Shown here: positions 16,322 to 25,598 of the stretch, piece after piece
Layout of the letters: every line of letters starts with the position of its first letter
Numbering within the stretch: the first letter of the stretch is position 1
Source: an uncultured Hyphomonas sp.
GTDB lineage: Bacteria > Pseudomonadota > Alphaproteobacteria > Caulobacterales > Hyphomonadaceae
Assembly (NCBI RefSeq): GCF_963675305.1
Contig: NZ_OY776147.1
Coordinates: 558,001-622,000 of the forward strand
Direction of reading: 5' to 3'
Length of the DNA: 64,000 bases
Notes under the pieces: generated by a model
Told to the model about the DNA's origin: nothing
Seen by the model: the letters and a program-made list of their open reading frames with translations, nothing else
Database searches by the model: none
Position numbers and translations under genes: made by a program

Positions 16322-17569
16322 ATGGCGCGCACGGTACTCAAGTTTGGCGGAACCTCAGTTGCAGACCTCGATCGCATTGCGAACGTGGCTGACATTGTGG
16401 CCGCCCGCGCAAAGCAGGGTGAGCATATGGCCGTGGTCGTTTCGGCCATGGCGGGGGAGACCAACAGGCTGGTCGCCCTGGCTGAAGGCGCGGCCGGAAG
16501 TGATCTGAGGCGCGATCAGTTCGACGACGAATATGACGTCGTTGTCGCCTCGGGCGAGCAGGTCACCGCCGGCCTGCTGGCCCTGGCTCTGCGCAAGCGC
16601 GGCCTGAAGGCGCGCTCCTGGCTCGGCTGGCAGCTGAAGCTCAAAACCAACAAGAGCCACGGCAAGGCCCGCATCATGGGCTTTGATGATTCCCGTCTTC
16701 CGGATTCGATGGATGCGGGTGAGATCGCCGTGATTGCCGGGTTCCAGGGCGTGACCGAGGATGAGCGTGTGGCCACGCTCGGCCGGGGCGGGTCCGACAC
16801 CAGCGCCGTGGCCGTGGCGGCGGCGCTCAACGCCCAGGTCTGTGATATCTATACCGATGTCGACGGCGTCTACACGACCGACCCGCGCATTGTGCCGAAG
16901 GCGCAGCGGATCGAAAAAATCTCGTTCGAGGAAATGCTCGAAATGGCTTCGCTGGGCGCCAAGGTCCTCCAGACCCGCTCGGTCGAAATGGCCATGAACC
17001 ATAACGTCCCGGTGCGCGTGCTCTCCAGTTTCCTGAAACCCGGAGAGCCCAATCCCGGAACCCTAGTCTGTGCAGAGGAAGAAATCGTGGAAAAGCAGGT
17101 TGTCAGCGGCGTCGCCTATTCCCGTGATGAGGCGAAGATCACCCTTTTCGGAATGCCGGACAAGCCGGGCGTTTCGGCGAAACTCTTCGCTGTGCTCGCC
17201 AAGGCCGGCATCAATGTCGACATGATCGTGCAGGCCAATGCCCGCGGGCCGGACCGGGCCAACATGGTGTTCACCTGCACCGACCGCGACAGCCCGTTCG
17301 CCAAAGAGACGCTGGAAAAAATGAAGGACGAACTCGGCTTCGAGTCGATGGAAGTCACGCGCGACGTCTCCAAGGTGTCGATTATCGGCGTCGGCATGAA
17401 GAGCCATACGGGCGTTGCCGAGACCATGTTCCGCGCGCTTTCAGAGAAGAACATCAACATCGATGTGATCGCGACGTCGGAAATCAAGATTTCGGTGCTC
17501 ATCGCAGCGCCCTATACGGAACTCGCCGTTCGGGCCCTGCATACTGCCTTCGGCCTTGACGCCGAGTAA
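16322..17569 (+). CDS. lysC: aspartate kinase
   Basis: This enzyme phosphorylates aspartate, the entry step to lysine, methionine, threonine and diaminopimelate. The 415-residue length fits the monofunctional bacterial LysC. VLKFGGTSVADLDRI opens the kinase domain, GRGGSDTSAVAVAAALNA and the DGVYTTDPRIVP block complete it. Two ACT domains follow from about residue 260 (ITLFGMPDKPGVSAKLFAVL and VSIIGVGMKSHTGVAETMF) and should confer lysine/threonine feedback. ptsP starts 25 bases downstream, so the two are very likely one operon. Confidence 0.96.
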   Translation: MARTVLKFGGTSVADLDRIANVADIVAARAKQGEHMAVVVSAMAGETNRLVALAEGAAGSDLRRDQFDDEYDVVVASGEQVTAGLLALALRKRGLKARSWLGWQLKLKTNKSHGKARIMGFDDSRLPDSMDAGEIAVIAGFQGVTEDERVATLGRGGSDTSAVAVAAALNAQVCDIYTDVDGVYTTDPRIVPKAQRIEKISFEEMLEMASLGAKVLQTRSVEMAMNHNVPVRVLSSFLKPGEPNPGTLVCAEEEIVEKQVVSGVAYSRDEAKITLFGMPDKPGVSAKLFAVLAKAGINVDMIVQANARGPDRANMVFTCTDRDSPFAKETLEKMKDELGFESMEVTRDVSKVSIIGVGMKSHTGVAETMFRALSEKNINIDVIATSEIKISVLIAAPYTELAVRALHTAFGLDAE

Positions 17570-17594
17570 GACCGCCTGCGACAAGCAGGACTAG

Positions 17595-19859
17595 ATGGCC
17601 TACAATCTACCTGCCACGCGTCTGCTGATGAACCGCCTCCGCCAGATGATGGCAGAGGACGGCGAAACACGTTCGCGGCTCGACAATGTGGTCCGGCTGA
17701 TCGCGTCCACCATGGTGGCCGATGTGTGCTCGATCTACCTGCGCGATCGCGGCGGTCAACTTATCCTCATCGCCACCGAAGGCCTGAAGCCTGAAGCCGT
17801 CGGCAATACGCGCCTGTCTTCCAATGAAGGCCTTGTCGGCCTCGTCTCCCGGCGGGCCGAGCCGATGGCGATCCAGGATGCACCCCGCCATCCGTCCTTC
17901 TCGTACCGCCCGGAAACGGGGGAGGACCCGTTCCACGCCTTCCTGGGTGTGCCCATCCTGCGCGGCGGCCGGGTGATCGGCGTTCTCACCGCCCAGAACC
18001 GGACCGAGCGCGTCTATGGCGACGAAGAGATCGACACGCTGCAGACCATCGCCATGGTGCTGGCCGAAATCGTCGACCGGATCGATCCCGAACATCTCGA
18101 CAATGGCAACGGGCATGAGCGGACACGGAACCTCGCCTCGCTGCGCGGGCGGGTGTTCTGCGAAGGTCTCGGTTATGGCCGCGCCGTCCTGCATGACCCG
18201 GTTGTGCCGGCGGCGAAATTCTTTGCCGGCGATCAGGAACTCGAAGCGGAACGGCTGACCCGCGCGCTGCTGGACCTCAAGAAGTCGATCGACCGGATGA
18301 TGGCCATCGACGGCGCCGTCCTGGGCGACGATCCGCGGGATGTGATGGAAACCTACCGCCTGCTGGCGCACGACCCGTCCTGGGCGGAAAAGCTGCAGGA
18401 AGGCGTCCGCTCGGGCCTTTCGGCGGAGGCTTCGATCGACCGGGCCCGCCGCGAACACCGCGCCCGGCTGCAGAGCGCGCGCGACCCTTACCTGCGTGAG
18501 CGGCTGCACGATCTGGAAGACCTCGACAACCGGTTGCTGCGCATTCTCGGTGGTGATGATGGCCGTCCGGAAATCAGCGAGGAGCGCAGCGTGCTTGTTG
18601 CGCGCCGCCTCGGCCCGGCGGAATTGCTGGAATATGCCAATGCAGGCCTGCGCGGCATCCTGATGGAAGAGGCTGCGGCCTCCTCGCATGCCGCCATCGT
18701 GGCCCGCGCGCTCGGCATTCCGACACTGGGCGGCATCGAGGGCCTGACGACCCGGATCGATCAGGGCGACTGGCTGATCGTTGATGCAGAGCAGGGCGTG
18801 CTCCACGTCCGCCCCGACGATGCGCTCTATGATGCTTACAAGGACCGTGTGGCCCTGCGCTCCGAACGCCAGGCGGCCTATGCGGCGCTGCGCGACAAGC
18901 CCGCCCGCACAAAGGACGGCACACATGTCAAATTGATGCTGAATGCCGGGCTTGAGCTGGACCTCGACACGCTGGACCAGACAGGCGCCGACGGGGTGGG
19001 CCTGTTCCGCACCGAATTCCAGTTTCTCGTTTCCGAAACCCTGCCGCGGCTGGACGACCAGGTGCAGCTCTATCGCCGCGTGCTTGAAAAGGCGCCGGGC
19101 AAACCGGTGATTTTCCGCACGCTGGACCTTGGCGGCGACAAGGTGCTGCCGGCGCTGAACCTGCAGCGGGAAGAGAACCCGGCCCTTGGCTGGCGCTCCA
19201 TCCGGTTTGCGCTGGATCATCGCGGCCTGTTCCGCCGCCAGTTGCGGGCGCTGATCCGCGCAGCCGGCGAGAAACCGCTGACGGTCATGTTCCCGATGGT
19301 GACCGTGCCGGAGGAGTTTTTCGCCGCCAAGGACCTTCTGATGAAAGAGGTCGAATGGACCGAGGAGGCGACCGGCAAGCGCCCGGCGCGTATCGAGGTC
19401 GGCGTGATGCTGGAAACCCCGGCGCTGGCCTTCAGCCTGAAGGAGCTGGCAGGGGAGGCGGAATTCCTGTCTGTCGGCACCAATGACCTGATGCAGTTCT
19501 TCTATGCCGCCGACCGCATGACCCCATCTGTTTCGGATCGGTACGATCTGGTCTCACCGAGCGCCCTGCGGTTCCTGAAGATGGTTTCCGAGGCGTGCGA
19601 AACTTACGGCATCCGGATGTCGGCATGCGGGGAGGCGACCGGTTCCAGCCTCTCTGCGCTCTGTTTCGTTGCGCTCGGGTTTACCAATCTTTCCATGTCG
19701 GCCGGATCCATCGGTCCTGTAAAACGTATGATCAGAAGCCTTGATCTTGCTGCGTTCCGGGCCGATTTCTTTGCAGCACTCGATAAACCGAACGATGCGT
19801 TCCGTAACCAGTTGTTAGCTCTTGCGGCTGAACATGGCGTCGAACTGGCGGAAGGTTGA
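17595..19859 (+). CDS. ptsP: phosphoenolpyruvate-protein phosphotransferase PtsP (EI-Ntr)
   Basis: First enzyme of the nitrogen PTS: it moves phosphate from PEP to NPr and on to EIIA-Ntr, a regulatory rather than transport pathway. The 754 residues hold an N-terminal GAF sensor domain (about 20-155), the EI N-terminal domain, the phosphohistidine domain with His365 in AASSHAAIVARALGIPT, and the PEP-binding TIM barrel (GVGLFRTEFQFL; SVGTNDLMQFFYAADR; SACGEATGSSLSAL). In related proteins the GAF domain senses glutamine. It follows lysC closely, an arrangement I recall from other alphaproteobacteria. Confidence 0.96.
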   Translation: MAYNLPATRLLMNRLRQMMAEDGETRSRLDNVVRLIASTMVADVCSIYLRDRGGQLILIATEGLKPEAVGNTRLSSNEGLVGLVSRRAEPMAIQDAPRHPSFSYRPETGEDPFHAFLGVPILRGGRVIGVLTAQNRTERVYGDEEIDTLQTIAMVLAEIVDRIDPEHLDNGNGHERTRNLASLRGRVFCEGLGYGRAVLHDPVVPAAKFFAGDQELEAERLTRALLDLKKSIDRMMAIDGAVLGDDPRDVMETYRLLAHDPSWAEKLQEGVRSGLSAEASIDRARREHRARLQSARDPYLRERLHDLEDLDNRLLRILGGDDGRPEISEERSVLVARRLGPAELLEYANAGLRGILMEEAAASSHAAIVARALGIPTLGGIEGLTTRIDQGDWLIVDAEQGVLHVRPDDALYDAYKDRVALRSERQAAYAALRDKPARTKDGTHVKLMLNAGLELDLDTLDQTGADGVGLFRTEFQFLVSETLPRLDDQVQLYRRVLEKAPGKPVIFRTLDLGGDKVLPALNLQREENPALGWRSIRFALDHRGLFRRQLRALIRAAGEKPLTVMFPMVTVPEEFFAAKDLLMKEVEWTEEATGKRPARIEVGVMLETPALAFSLKELAGEAEFLSVGTNDLMQFFYAADRMTPSVSDRYDLVSPSALRFLKMVSEACETYGIRMSACGEATGSSLSALCFVALGFTNLSMSAGSIGPVKRMIRSLDLAAFRADFFAALDKPNDAFRNQLLALAAEHGVELAEG

Positions 19860-19870
19860 TAGATTGGCTC

Positions 19871-19887
19871 CGTGAGTTAACCTCACG
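19871..19887. promoter_or_regulatory. palindrome between ptsP and the RodZ-like gene
   Basis: CGTGAG-TTAAC-CTCACG is a perfect inverted repeat with 6-bp arms in the 91-base gap after ptsP. It lacks a T run, so it looks more like a protein-binding site than a terminator. Confidence 0.35.
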
Positions 19888-19950
19888 TATGGACCATTTC
19901 TTGCGCGGTGGTGGGACGACACACGACCATCAGGGCGGTACTGGACGAAC

Positions 19951-20865
19951 ATGGCACACGACGACTCCCTTCAAGAACAGGCCGGTCCCGAAGCCGGGGC
20001 CGAAGGCAAGACGCTGACTGAAAACGAACGCTTCCTGCAGGCCAAGGAGGTCTTCGAAACCCGCTCCTTCGAGGGGGAAGACCTGCGCATGGGCCAGGTC
20101 CTGCGCCGCGTGCGCGAGATCAAGGGCCTGGAACTGCAGGACGTGTCCAAGGCGACGCTTCTGCGCCGGGATTACCTGATGTGGATCGAGCGGATGGAAG
20201 TCGGTGAGTTGCCCAAAGGCGGCTATCTGACGGCCATTCTGGGCACCTATGCGAAATTCCTCGGCCTGCCCGAGAAGGACGTCATCGCGATCTATACCAA
20301 GGAATGCGGCGCCGTTCAGGAAGTGAAAGAAGCCGCGCCTGTCCCGAAAATGGGGCAGATTGCAGCTGAGCGCGCCCGCTGGCCGCTGGCGCTGGCCTCG
20401 GCGGTTGCCCTTGTCACACTGGCCGCCGGTGCGATCGGCGTGTCGCAATTCATGCGGCCTGCGCCGGAAGTGACCGAGTCCGCTGCCATCGTGGCCGTGA
20501 ACGGCGCGCGTGACAGCCTGTTCTCTGAAACCGAGTCCCAGCGCCCCGTGCCGGACACGCTGCCGCTCGAACTGGTCGCTGTGCGCCAAGGCTGGCTGGA
20601 AGTGCGCGGCGCCGACGGCACCATCTTCCGCAGCCGCGTGATGGCCGAGGGCGAAACCTATTTCCCGCGCCTCAATGCTGGCTGGACCGTGTCTGCCCGG
20701 GATGGCGGCGCCTTCGAATGGCGCGTTGGCGACATCGTGGTCAGCCCGCTCGGCCCGGACGGCGCGGAAGTGTTTTCCGTCAGCGTGGACGAACAGCTGG
20801 CCCGCGCCGCGGAAGTCTCCGCTCCGGCCATGGCGGCCAATGGCGGCAGCAAGGCGACCCGCTAA
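19951..20865 (+). CDS. RodZ-like HTH membrane protein
   Basis: The 304-residue protein has the RodZ layout. A cytoplasmic helix-turn-helix at about residues 48-110 (MGQVLRRVREIKGLELQDVS and DYLMWIERMEVGELPKGGYL) is followed by a single transmembrane helix at about 148-168 (WPLALASAVALVTLAAGAIG) and a periplasmic DUF4115-type beta domain (VRQGWLEVRGADGTIFRSRV). RodZ links MreB filaments to the elongation machinery of the cell wall. In alphaproteobacteria this gene commonly precedes ispG, as it does here. Confidence 0.82.
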   Translation: MAHDDSLQEQAGPEAGAEGKTLTENERFLQAKEVFETRSFEGEDLRMGQVLRRVREIKGLELQDVSKATLLRRDYLMWIERMEVGELPKGGYLTAILGTYAKFLGLPEKDVIAIYTKECGAVQEVKEAAPVPKMGQIAAERARWPLALASAVALVTLAAGAIGVSQFMRPAPEVTESAAIVAVNGARDSLFSETESQRPVPDTLPLELVAVRQGWLEVRGADGTIFRSRVMAEGETYFPRLNAGWTVSARDGGAFEWRVGDIVVSPLGPDGAEVFSVSVDEQLARAAEVSAPAMAANGGSKATR

Positions 20866-20948
20866 GGCAGTTGAAGTTTCTGTAAACACATTGCCGGATC
20901 GGCGCGAACGCGCCATCTAGGGGCCATAAGGCACCAGAGGCACATGAC

Positions 20949-22082
20949 ATGAGCCACAATCCGATCCGTCCATGGCGTGACATCACGCGGCGCAAGTCCC
21001 GGCAGATCCGTGTCGGTGACGTTCTGGTCGGCGGGGATGCCCCCATCGCCGTGCAGACCATGACCAACACGCCGACTGAGGACGCGGCCGCAACCATCGC
21101 GCAGATCCAGCGCGCCGCAGAGGCCGGCGCCGACATCGTGCGCGTCTCCTGCCCGACGGAAGAGGCGACGGCCGCCATGCCGGAGATCTGCAAGGCTTCG
21201 CCTGTGCCGATCGTGGCCGACATCCATTTCCACTACAAGCGCGGCATCGAGGCCGCTGACGCCGGCGCGGCCTGCCTGCGGATCAATCCCGGCAATATCG
21301 GGTCTGAGGCCCGCGTGAAGGAAGTCGTGAACGCGGCCCGCGCGAATGGCTGTTCCATCCGGATCGGCGTCAATGGCGGCAGCCTGGAGCGGCACCTGCT
21401 GGAGAAATATGGCGAGCCATGCCCGGACGCGATGGTGGAAAGCGCACTGGACCATGCGCGCATCCTCGATGATTTCGGCTTTCACGATTACAAGATTTCG
21501 GTGAAGGCCTCCGACATGTTCCTCACTGTCGCGGCCTACCAGCAGCTGGCCGAAGCGACCGACGCGCCGCTGCACCTCGGCATTACCGAGGCCGGCGGGC
21601 TTCGGACGGGGACGGTCAAATCTTCCATTGGCATGGGCGCGCTTCTGTGGGCCGGGATTGGCGATACGATCCGCGTGTCGCTGTCTGCCGATCCGGTGGA
21701 AGAGGTGAAAGTCGGTTTCGAAATGCTGAAGTCGCTGGGCCTGCGCACACGCGGCGTCAACATTGTTGCATGCCCCAGCTGCGCCCGTCAGGGCTTCGAC
21801 GTGATCAAGACGGTCGAGATTCTGGAACAGCGCCTGTCGCACATCCATGAGCCGATTTCGCTGTCCATCATCGGCTGCGTCGTCAACGGCCCGGGCGAAG
21901 CGGCCCTGACCGATCTCGGCTTTACCGGCGGCGGCAAGGAAAGCGGCAAGATGTTCGTGGCCGGACGGCCTGATCACAATGTGTCCAACGAAGACATGAT
22001 CGAACACATTGTCGAGCTGGTTGAGCAGAAAGCCGAACGCCTGCGGGCCGAACGCGAAGAGGCTGAGGTCGCGGCGGAGTAG
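20949..22082 (+). CDS. ispG: 4-hydroxy-3-methylbut-2-enyl diphosphate synthase
   Basis: IspG (GcpE) catalyses the penultimate step of the MEP isoprenoid pathway using a [4Fe-4S] cluster. The 377-residue protein has the TIM barrel start RRKSRQIRVGDVLVGGDAPI and VQTMTNTPTEDAAAT, the INPGNIG motif, and C-terminal cluster ligands in VACPSCARQGFDV and SIIGCVVNGPGEA. Length matches the proteobacterial form without the plant insert. It closes the forward lysC-ptsP-rodZ-ispG run and is convergent with the DUF1254 gene three bases away. Confidence 0.96.
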   Translation: MSHNPIRPWRDITRRKSRQIRVGDVLVGGDAPIAVQTMTNTPTEDAAATIAQIQRAAEAGADIVRVSCPTEEATAAMPEICKASPVPIVADIHFHYKRGIEAADAGAACLRINPGNIGSEARVKEVVNAARANGCSIRIGVNGGSLERHLLEKYGEPCPDAMVESALDHARILDDFGFHDYKISVKASDMFLTVAAYQQLAEATDAPLHLGITEAGGLRTGTVKSSIGMGALLWAGIGDTIRVSLSADPVEEVKVGFEMLKSLGLRTRGVNIVACPSCARQGFDVIKTVEILEQRLSHIHEPISLSIIGCVVNGPGEAALTDLGFTGGGKESGKMFVAGRPDHNVSNEDMIEHIVELVEQKAERLRAEREEAEVAAE

Positions 22083-22085
22083 CCG

Positions 22086-22619
22086 CTAGAGCGGCTTGCA
22101 GCTGCTTTCCGGGATCAGCGCTGCGGCTGCATCATAGGCGTCCTGCGTTGGGGCGAGACGGCGGATCAGGGCCAGGGCTTCGGGCGCTTTTACGCGAACG
22201 ATTTCGGCGTCACCGCTCTCCGGCACCGATTGGTTTTCCGTTGCGACGATCACTTGCCGCACAATCGGTGTGCCCGGCGTGCGCGCATCGAGCGAGCCCG
22301 CATAAACATTGTCTGTCGTGGCGGCGAACACCGACAGGGACGCATAGTCCGGCCAGGCCGGAGCGGTGAGTTCGACCGGCCCGCCTGACAGGTCGATCAG
22401 GCAGATGGCGTAGGCCAGGTCCGGCGCGGGGCGCACGACGGTTTGCGTTTCCGGGCTGGTGCGTGGGGTCATCCGCCAGGCATTCTCTGTCAGTCCGCGT
22501 TCCATCATCCGGTCACGGACTTTAGACATGATCTTGCCGGGCAGGGCATTGAGCACGACGAAATGCGCCAGGGCAAATGTGACGAGGAAGGCGGCAAGAC
22601 CGGTCAGGAAGCTTTTCAT
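22086..22619 (-). CDS. DUF1254-type membrane-anchored protein
   Basis: A 177-residue protein with an N-terminal hydrophobic segment (LTGLAAFLVTFALAHFVVLN, about residues 5-25) and a periplasmic DUF1254-like part. The key region is DLAYAICLIDLSGGPVELTA followed by YASLSVFAATTDNVYAGSLD. Its ATG overlaps the stop of the upstream DUF1214 gene (ATGA), so the two are translationally coupled and probably interact. A single gene at 61484-62950 carries both domains fused. Function unknown. Confidence 0.75.
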   Translation of the reverse strand: MKSFLTGLAAFLVTFALAHFVVLNALPGKIMSKVRDRMMERGLTENAWRMTPRTSPETQTVVRPAPDLAYAICLIDLSGGPVELTAPAWPDYASLSVFAATTDNVYAGSLDARTPGTPIVRQVIVATENQSVPESGDAEIVRVKAPEALALIRRLAPTQDAYDAAAALIPESSCKPL

Positions 22620-23221
22620 GATCCTTGCCCTCCGCAGGAGACGCGTTCGATCTTCGGCGCGGGCAGGGTGGCTTCCGGATCGGCCAGCAGGGCCGCCGAT
22701 GGCTTGTAGAGGCGCAAGGTCAGGTCAAAATTGTCTGCGGCTCGGCTCGACACCCAGCCACCTTCGGCCGGGCGGGTGGGGGAGACGGTAAATCTCCACG
22801 AATCCGCGTCGCCTTCGGCGGCCGCCTTGGTGAGATCGTAGGACAGGGCTTTGTCCTTATTGGGCGGCAGGCGGCTGTCGCCGTCATAGAGAGTGACAGA
22901 CCACCAGAGCGCCGGCATGGCGCCGCCGCTGACGCGGTAGGTGCAGGCCTCTTTGAGGGGCTTGCCGTCATCATCCACCGCACGGGTGAAATAGACCGCT
23001 TCCTCTTTTGTCAGCGCCAGCAGGCCATGGCGGGCAATGCGGGCGCGCGTCCAGGGATTGGCGGCGGTGGAGCCAATGGTCCAGTCGCTCTGCCAGTTGT
23101 CGACATCGACATCGCCTGACAGGCGGATGCCGGAGCCGACCATGCCTGCCATCACAAAGGCGGACGCGGCACCCGCGGCGAGGCCGAGGATGCCGCCAAT
23201 CAGAAGAGGCGCCAGTTTCAT
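22616..23221 (-). CDS. DUF1214-type protein with N-terminal signal/anchor
   Basis: The 201-residue protein begins with a signal peptide or anchor (PLLIGGILGLAAGAASAFVM). The body carries the DUF1214 signature: NPWTRARIARHGLLALTKEE, YRVSGGAMPALWWSVTLYDG, then DNFDLTLRLYKPS. It is the upstream half of a coupled pair with the DUF1254 gene. DUF1214/DUF1254 proteins are common in the cell envelope, but I know of no established activity. Confidence 0.8.
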   Translation of the reverse strand: MKLAPLLIGGILGLAAGAASAFVMAGMVGSGIRLSGDVDVDNWQSDWTIGSTAANPWTRARIARHGLLALTKEEAVYFTRAVDDDGKPLKEACTYRVSGGAMPALWWSVTLYDGDSRLPPNKDKALSYDLTKAAAEGDADSWRFTVSPTRPAEGGWVSSRAADNFDLTLRLYKPSAALLADPEATLPAPKIERVSCGGQGS

Positions 23222-23287
23222 TCCGGCAAGCTAGCGGCGCCATCCTGCCGGGCAAGCATATTCTGGCCGCCAGGTCCTGTTCTGCTC

Positions 23288-24493
23288 CTATTCTGCCGGG
23301 ACGGCCACGCGCCGCGCCTTGATCATCGGCTTCAGGCCGAACAGGGGACGCAGGAAGCCGACGCGGCGGATGACCAGCTCATGCAGCAGGGCGCAGCCGC
23401 CGAACGTGGCGAGGATGACCAGCGGTGCCTCGACCCAGATGCTGAGGCCCTGACGGGTCAGCCAGTAGCCGGCCATAACGGTGATCGTCTGGTGCAGGAT
23501 GTACCAGGGGAAGATCGCCTCGGTCATATAGGTCAGCGCGCGGCTCGGCCGGTTCAGATAGCGCTGGGCGAGGCCGAGCATGGTCACGATCGCCAGCCAG
23601 GCATAGAAGATCCGCGCGATGCGGGCCGGCCAGATCAGCCAGTTCCAGTCGGCACTCTCCGCCATGGCGTCCCAGTTGGCCCAGAGCGGGGTGAGCACGG
23701 CGCCCAGAACCAGCACGCCGGTGATGGCGAAGGGTAGGACCCGGCGGATGGCGCTCCAGAAATTCCGGTCCTTGGCGAGCAGGAAGCCCATCAGAAGGAT
23801 GGTCAGGCTGTGGGCGTGATTGGCCCAGTCATTCGTCAGATCATGCGTCGTCTCGAAATAAGGGTCGAGCGTGAAGCGGTAGAGGATGAACGGCATCACC
23901 GGTAGGACCAGCGCGGCGAGCGGGCCCCAGCGGCCGGCGAACAGGAAATGGGTGATGCGCGCGCCCGTCCCCGTCATGAACCGGGCCAGCAGCCCGGCAA
24001 CCGGGGCCAGCATCAGCGTGTAAACCAGCAGGTAAACCACGTACCAGAGATGGTTCCAGGTCGGCGTCGTGATGGAATAGTCCGATCCGAAATCGAGATA
24101 GTGCGGCCAGAACTGCCAGAAGCTGCCGCTGAACTCGCCAGTCTCCACCAGCTGAAGCCAGCTCTGCGGGGCGACGATGACCGCCATGCCGAACAGGATG
24201 GGCAGGCCGAGCCGGACGGCGCGCTCCCGCGCCAGCTTCGGAGCGCCCAGCTTGTCTGCCGCAAAGCGCAACGCGACGCCGGAGATGAAGAAGAGGAGGG
24301 CGAGCCGCCACGGGTTCAGCAGCATCATGGCCCACTCGGCATCAGGGCCGACATGCACGCTTTTTACGTGCCAGCCCCACGTCACGTAGAACATGCCGGT
24401 GTGGTAGAAGATGAGCAGGCCAAAGGCGATGATGCGCAGCCAGTCGAGATCGTAACGGCGAGGGAAGGCAGGCGCCGGGGACGGTTCGGTCAT
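23288..24493 (-). CDS. acyltransferase family 3 membrane protein
   Basis: The 401-residue inner-membrane protein has about ten transmembrane segments and the acyltransferase-3 start RRYDLDWLRIIAFGLLIFYH, with the conserved Arg and His, followed by LLFFISGVALRFAADKL. Such enzymes O-acylate glycans, lipids or periplasmic glucans (OpgC, OafA relatives); the acceptor is unknown. The ATG at 24493 has AGGAG upstream and is preferred to the longer frame. It is divergent from the LytTR regulator, with direct-repeat binding sites in the gap, so it is a plausible target. Confidence 0.87.
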   Translation of the reverse strand: MTEPSPAPAFPRRYDLDWLRIIAFGLLIFYHTGMFYVTWGWHVKSVHVGPDAEWAMMLLNPWRLALLFFISGVALRFAADKLGAPKLARERAVRLGLPILFGMAVIVAPQSWLQLVETGEFSGSFWQFWPHYLDFGSDYSITTPTWNHLWYVVYLLVYTLMLAPVAGLLARFMTGTGARITHFLFAGRWGPLAALVLPVMPFILYRFTLDPYFETTHDLTNDWANHAHSLTILLMGFLLAKDRNFWSAIRRVLPFAITGVLVLGAVLTPLWANWDAMAESADWNWLIWPARIARIFYAWLAIVTMLGLAQRYLNRPSRALTYMTEAIFPWYILHQTITVMAGYWLTRQGLSIWVEAPLVILATFGGCALLHELVIRRVGFLRPLFGLKPMIKARRVAVPAE

Positions 24494-24549
24494 GGGGGAA
24501 ACTCCTTGTCTCATGGCGGCAGACTGGGCCCGGCCCGGCGATGCGTCAT

Positions 24550-24625
24550 GGGACAAGGGGTATCCGGTGGGCCGAAGGGGCAAACGGCGCCGTCCCGGGA
24601 CGAAAGGCGGCAGTCAGGGACGAAA
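24550..24625. promoter_or_regulatory. two pairs of 9-bp direct repeats, candidate LytTR sites
   Basis: GGGACGAAA occurs exactly at 24597-24605 and 24617-24625, an 11-base gap. Weaker copies GGGACAAGG (24550-24558) and GGGCCGAAG (24569-24577) have a 10-base gap. LytTR proteins typically bind 9-10-bp direct repeats separated by about two helical turns start to start, and a LytTR gene begins 51 bases downstream. Confidence 0.5.
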
Positions 24626-24676
24626 TTCGGCCCTTTGCCTTCCTGACTTCAGGGCGTTTGTGGCAGGAGTGACCGG

Positions 24677-25513
24677 ATGAACGCGCCGACTCGCCACCCC
24701 GAGACAGAAGCCGACCGCCAGGCAGACCGCTGGGCGATGATCGGCTTTGTCATTTTCATGCTGGCCTCTCTGGTCATTCAGGCGACCTCTATTCAGCTGG
24801 AGGCCCGGCAGGCCCGGCTGGAGCCCTGGCTGCGGGAGGGGGCGTCGCATCTCGCCCTTCTGTGCCTTGTGCCGTTCTTTCCGCTTATTCTGGACATCGC
24901 GCCCCTGTCCCTGCGCCGCTGGCGCTGGTCGGTCCCGGTGCATATCGTAGCCTGCCTCGGCTTTATCGTGCTGCACGTGTTGGGCTTTGTCCTGCTGCGG
25001 AAGCTGACCTATCCGGTCTTCCTCGGGCACACTTATCATTTCGGTCTCTCCGACCCGCTCAACTGGATCTATGAGGGTCGCAAGGATGCCTATGGCTATG
25101 GCATCACGATGCTGACCTTCAGCCTGGCCCGCATGGCGATGCAGAACCGGCTGGAATCGCGCGCGATGGATGAGGCGGCGTCCCGAGAGCATCGCCTGAT
25201 GCTGAAATCCGGCGGGCGGACCATCATGCTGAACGCCGGGGACGTCATCCATGCGAAGGCGGCTGGTAATTATGTCGAGGTCAGCACGGCCGGGAAGACG
25301 CATCTGGTCCGCATGACGCTGACGGAGCTGGAACGTCTTCTGGAGGAGGCGGGTGGTCACCATGTGCGCGTCCACAGGTCCCATATAGTCAATCTTGATC
25401 ATGCCATGGTCATCACGCCGACAGGGGAAGGGGACGCGATGATCGAGCTTGATACCGGCGAAACCGTGCCGGGCTCGCGCCGCTATCGGGAGAGGTATGC
25501 GCAAATTGCATAA
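24677..25513 (+). CDS. membrane-bound LytTR-family transcriptional regulator
   Basis: The 278-residue protein has about four transmembrane segments in its first 155 residues (for example MIGFVIFMLASLVIQATS and VPVHIVACLGFIVLHVLGFV). A C-terminal LytTR DNA-binding domain covers about 175-275 (LNAGDVIHAKAAGNYVEVST, then HHVRVHRSHIVNL). There is no receiver or histidine kinase, so it is a one-component regulator that senses something in or at the membrane. It is divergent from the acyltransferase gene and has direct repeats just upstream, pointing to control of itself and that gene. Confidence 0.88.
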   Translation: MNAPTRHPETEADRQADRWAMIGFVIFMLASLVIQATSIQLEARQARLEPWLREGASHLALLCLVPFFPLILDIAPLSLRRWRWSVPVHIVACLGFIVLHVLGFVLLRKLTYPVFLGHTYHFGLSDPLNWIYEGRKDAYGYGITMLTFSLARMAMQNRLESRAMDEAASREHRLMLKSGGRTIMLNAGDVIHAKAAGNYVEVSTAGKTHLVRMTLTELERLLEEAGGHHVRVHRSHIVNLDHAMVITPTGEGDAMIELDTGETVPGSRRYRERYAQIA

Positions 25514-25598
25514 GCACTATTTCGTGAGGGGGCTGGCCCGGTCGCAGATTGCCGCTAAGGTCGGCCCCGGTGAGGCAGTTCATGCATAAAGGTCGTCT

